This document shows, piece after piece, positions 62,350-64,000 of a stretch of 64,000 bases of DNA (position 1 is its first letter; each line of letters begins with the position of its first letter). Location of the stretch: NCBI RefSeq assembly GCF_026151205.1, contig NC_087075.1:8669303-8733302 (forward strand). The letters run 5' to 3'. The notes under the pieces were generated by a model, which was not told the origin of the DNA, made no database searches, and saw only the letters and a list, made by a program, of their open reading frames with translations. Both the position numbers and the translations under genes were made by a program. The stretch comes from Bolinopsis microptera. Its lineage: Eukaryota; Ctenophora; Tentaculata; Lobata; Bolinopsidae.

Positions 62350-62472
62350 CTTATATAAGTGTTTATTGTTATATATTATGCTCATATCATACTTGCCACC
62401 CCATGGCAACATTAAAATAGATGCGACTATTCGGATAACCGCTAAAACACTATTTAATACCAGGTCACGCTG
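62350..62472 (-). promoter_or_regulatory. Receptor D promoter: TATA box and shared motif
   Basis: ACTTATATAAG (minus, 62360-62350) about 70 bp upstream of the start codon, and CAGCGTGAC (minus, 62472-62464) about 185 bp upstream. Confidence 0.5.
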
Positions 62473-62557
62473 CTCTGTGCGTTTGGTCAGATGATTCAAT
62501 TAGAGTTAGAAAAATGACTGACGGACCAAACTTGATCAATTAACAAAGATTTTTTAT

Positions 62558-62665
62558 AAGAGAGGCTGGGCCAAGATAGCCCACGAGAGGATAGCATTGA
62601 GATGCTCTGCCTACCTCTGGGGTGTGGCAACCCTGGGGAAGGTTGCCGGTGAAATCAGAGTGATT
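62558..62665 (+). repeat. Dispersed repeat shared with 47819-47925
   Basis: AAGAGAGGCTGGGCC, ACGAGAGGATAGCAT, GCCTACCTCTG and GCCGGTG..ATCA occur in the same order in both copies, about 75-80% alike. It may be a SINE; I cannot see a clear RNA polymerase III box. Confidence 0.65.
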
Positions 62666-63400
62666 GGTGGAGGATGGCGTAAAGATTATGTGTTCAGGGA
62701 CAGTTCTCAATAAATTATAACCAAAAAGGAACGACCGATCACCGTAAACCATGATGTTGCTAAGCGCAAAATGGTACAGGGTCCCCGACCTTGGTAATGT
62801 GCACGGAGGACACCAGTAACGCGGGTACCATGCTTTGCAGGCATGAGCTGAAAAGTTTAACCTAGCTGCAGAGAGGTGTAAATTCCTTAGGCACATGTAT
62901 TACAAATTTACTGATGGATCGCATCACCAATTAATCGTCACTGATTGGATGACATGAATTGAATTATATAAGATTGACGCATCACCTGTAGCTTTATCAA
63001 ATGTATTGCTAGTGCTTCTTAGTAAGACATCTAGCGTCTAGCAGTTCGCTCATTGCAGTTCGCTCAGAACAGGGTTTTTACCAAGTTTCTGTGATTGTCC
63101 CCATTATTGCGGGTTCCAAAGTAAGTCTCGTTTATGCTGAGACTTATCACAATCAATATCATTTTATTTTACAATAACCGTCCCGTACACGGATTGATCG
63201 TGGCTCGTGCGTATGATAGCATTGGGGTGTTATACTTGACGTTCAATATGTTGCGAGGTTTGCTATTCTTTTCAACTCTTATAAAAACAAAGGCTGACAT
63301 CTCAGACAGCATTGTTTTCTACGACGTCAAACATTTGACACCCAAATGCTACAGAAAAATGGTGTCTTTTCTTTTTTCTTGTGTCACTGGTCAGTGGTCA

Positions 63401-63481
63401 GGTCTCCAATGCTCTATCTTACAGTGGTCACGATCTTACCATTAGTGATATTGACCACAGCTACAGCCCCCTACGAAGAAG
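63401..63481 (+). other. Candidate exon (speculative rootletin continuation)
   Basis: An AG at about 63399-63400 is followed by an open stretch ending at a GT (63482), encoding VSNALSYSGHDLTISD and then DHSYSPLRRR. Rootletins have a short Ser/Pro/Arg-rich insert (SPxRR) after their first coiled coil, which this resembles. The donor is weak (GTCAGC), no intermediate coiled-coil exons were found between 29986 and here, and the frame start is uncertain. The remaining 62473-64000 shows only repeats. Confidence 0.2.
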
Positions 63482-63707
63482 AGGTCAGCCGTTAACCTTA
63501 TCAATATCAAGAGCCGACGAACAACATGTTCAATGGCCAACAATAAATATTGAAGATTCTCTAACATGCTACCAGTGCAATAAATTCTTACTGCCAGCCC
63601 AAATAATGGCCGTTGAATGCTCAATATAGCAATACAAATAAAATAATACTAGCTGTTCGGGAGCTATTCTATTGCCACCTCTGTTTCATTGGTATCCCTT
63701 TCACAAC

Positions 63708-63856
63708 AGGGAAAAAAGGAAATCGCGGCATGTACGGAATCGCGATTTTTCCCATTATTTGCGACAAATTTTATGTATAGTTTAATGTATAGTCTGTTAA
63801 AAATCGCGGTATCTCGAATTTTGGCCAAAATAATCGCGAAATCCTTTTGTACCTGT
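63708..63856. mobile_element. MITE-like repeat, longer relative of 5451-5519
   Basis: CAGGGAAAAAAGGAAATCGCG at the left and TCGCGAAATCCTTTTGTACC at the right are approximate inverted copies; CGAATTTTGGCCAAAATAAT matches the complement of the shorter copy. Confidence 0.55.
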
Positions 63857-64000
63857 AATGCACAATGAGCCGTAATTTGGGGCTAGGATCTTGTCAATTC
63901 CCTCACGACTGAAAATAATAACTTTTTCAGAATATCTGTTAACTGCATCACGTGATTTAACTAATAACATTCCATTTTAGCCCGACTAGAACAACAATGC

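Noticed and set aside
62540..62896. 118-residue minus-strand ORF with several Cys
   Set aside because: Overlaps the dispersed repeat in antisense; no domain or splice context.
1..64000. CRISPR array, bacterial operons or a phage-defence system
   Set aside because: Introns, TATA boxes and metazoan gene families show a eukaryotic genome; the tandem arrays have no unique spacers.

Overview
This is eukaryotic, animal (metazoan) DNA: AT-rich, with spliced genes (GT-AG introns, consistent phases across exons), ciliary and dynein-adaptor genes, tandem GPCR paralogs, many minisatellites and MITE-like transposons, and degraded retroelements. The mix (LGR-like receptors with LDL-receptor class A modules, Penelope-like and LINE remnants) suits an early-branching or other aquatic invertebrate such as a cnidarian, but I cannot name the taxon from sequence alone.

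Layout. (1) 1-10.6 kb, minus strand: a HOOK-family gene. I could place 16 exons from the start codon (10623) to 1163; every junction keeps phase and gives 648 codons. The last C-terminal exon(s) lie beyond the left edge. Its introns hold several minisatellites, one of which begins exactly at a splice donor and multiplies the donor motif. (2) 10.6-15 kb: a divergent intergenic region filled with retroelement debris (LINE RT tail, an R2-like zinc-finger/endonuclease tail, GC-rich direct repeats). (3) 15.0-30.0 kb, plus strand: the 5' part of rootletin (CROCC), 9 coding exons. Its introns hold a Penelope GIY-YIG fragment, an intronless 439-residue serine-rich gene, and a cluster of palindromes that match the RFX X-box consensus. 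(4) 30.1-62.3 kb, minus strand: four tandem paralogs (called A, B, C, D here) of a large LDLa-rich, LGR/RXFP-like class A GPCR. Each has four coding exons of identical phase pattern: signal peptide, Cys module, short Cys module, giant exon with LDLa repeats plus 7TM. All four have a TATA box and a shared promoter motif. The cluster starts about 20 bp after the last visible rootletin splice donor, so it either sits inside a rootletin intron or has displaced the rest of that gene. Between and inside the receptors are a hAT-type MITE with 8-bp target duplication, two elements with G-tract terminal inverted repeats, a foldback element, an ORF1-like retro-gene and long arrays. (5) 62.5-64 kb: repeats and one speculative rootletin exon.

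The most interesting signals are the receptor cluster (near-identical 7TM region and very long extracellular loop 2, variable N-terminal modules, one paralog missing most of TM5, one with a repeat-expanded tail), the RFX X-box cluster in a ciliary rootlet gene, and the donor-copying minisatellite in HOOK.
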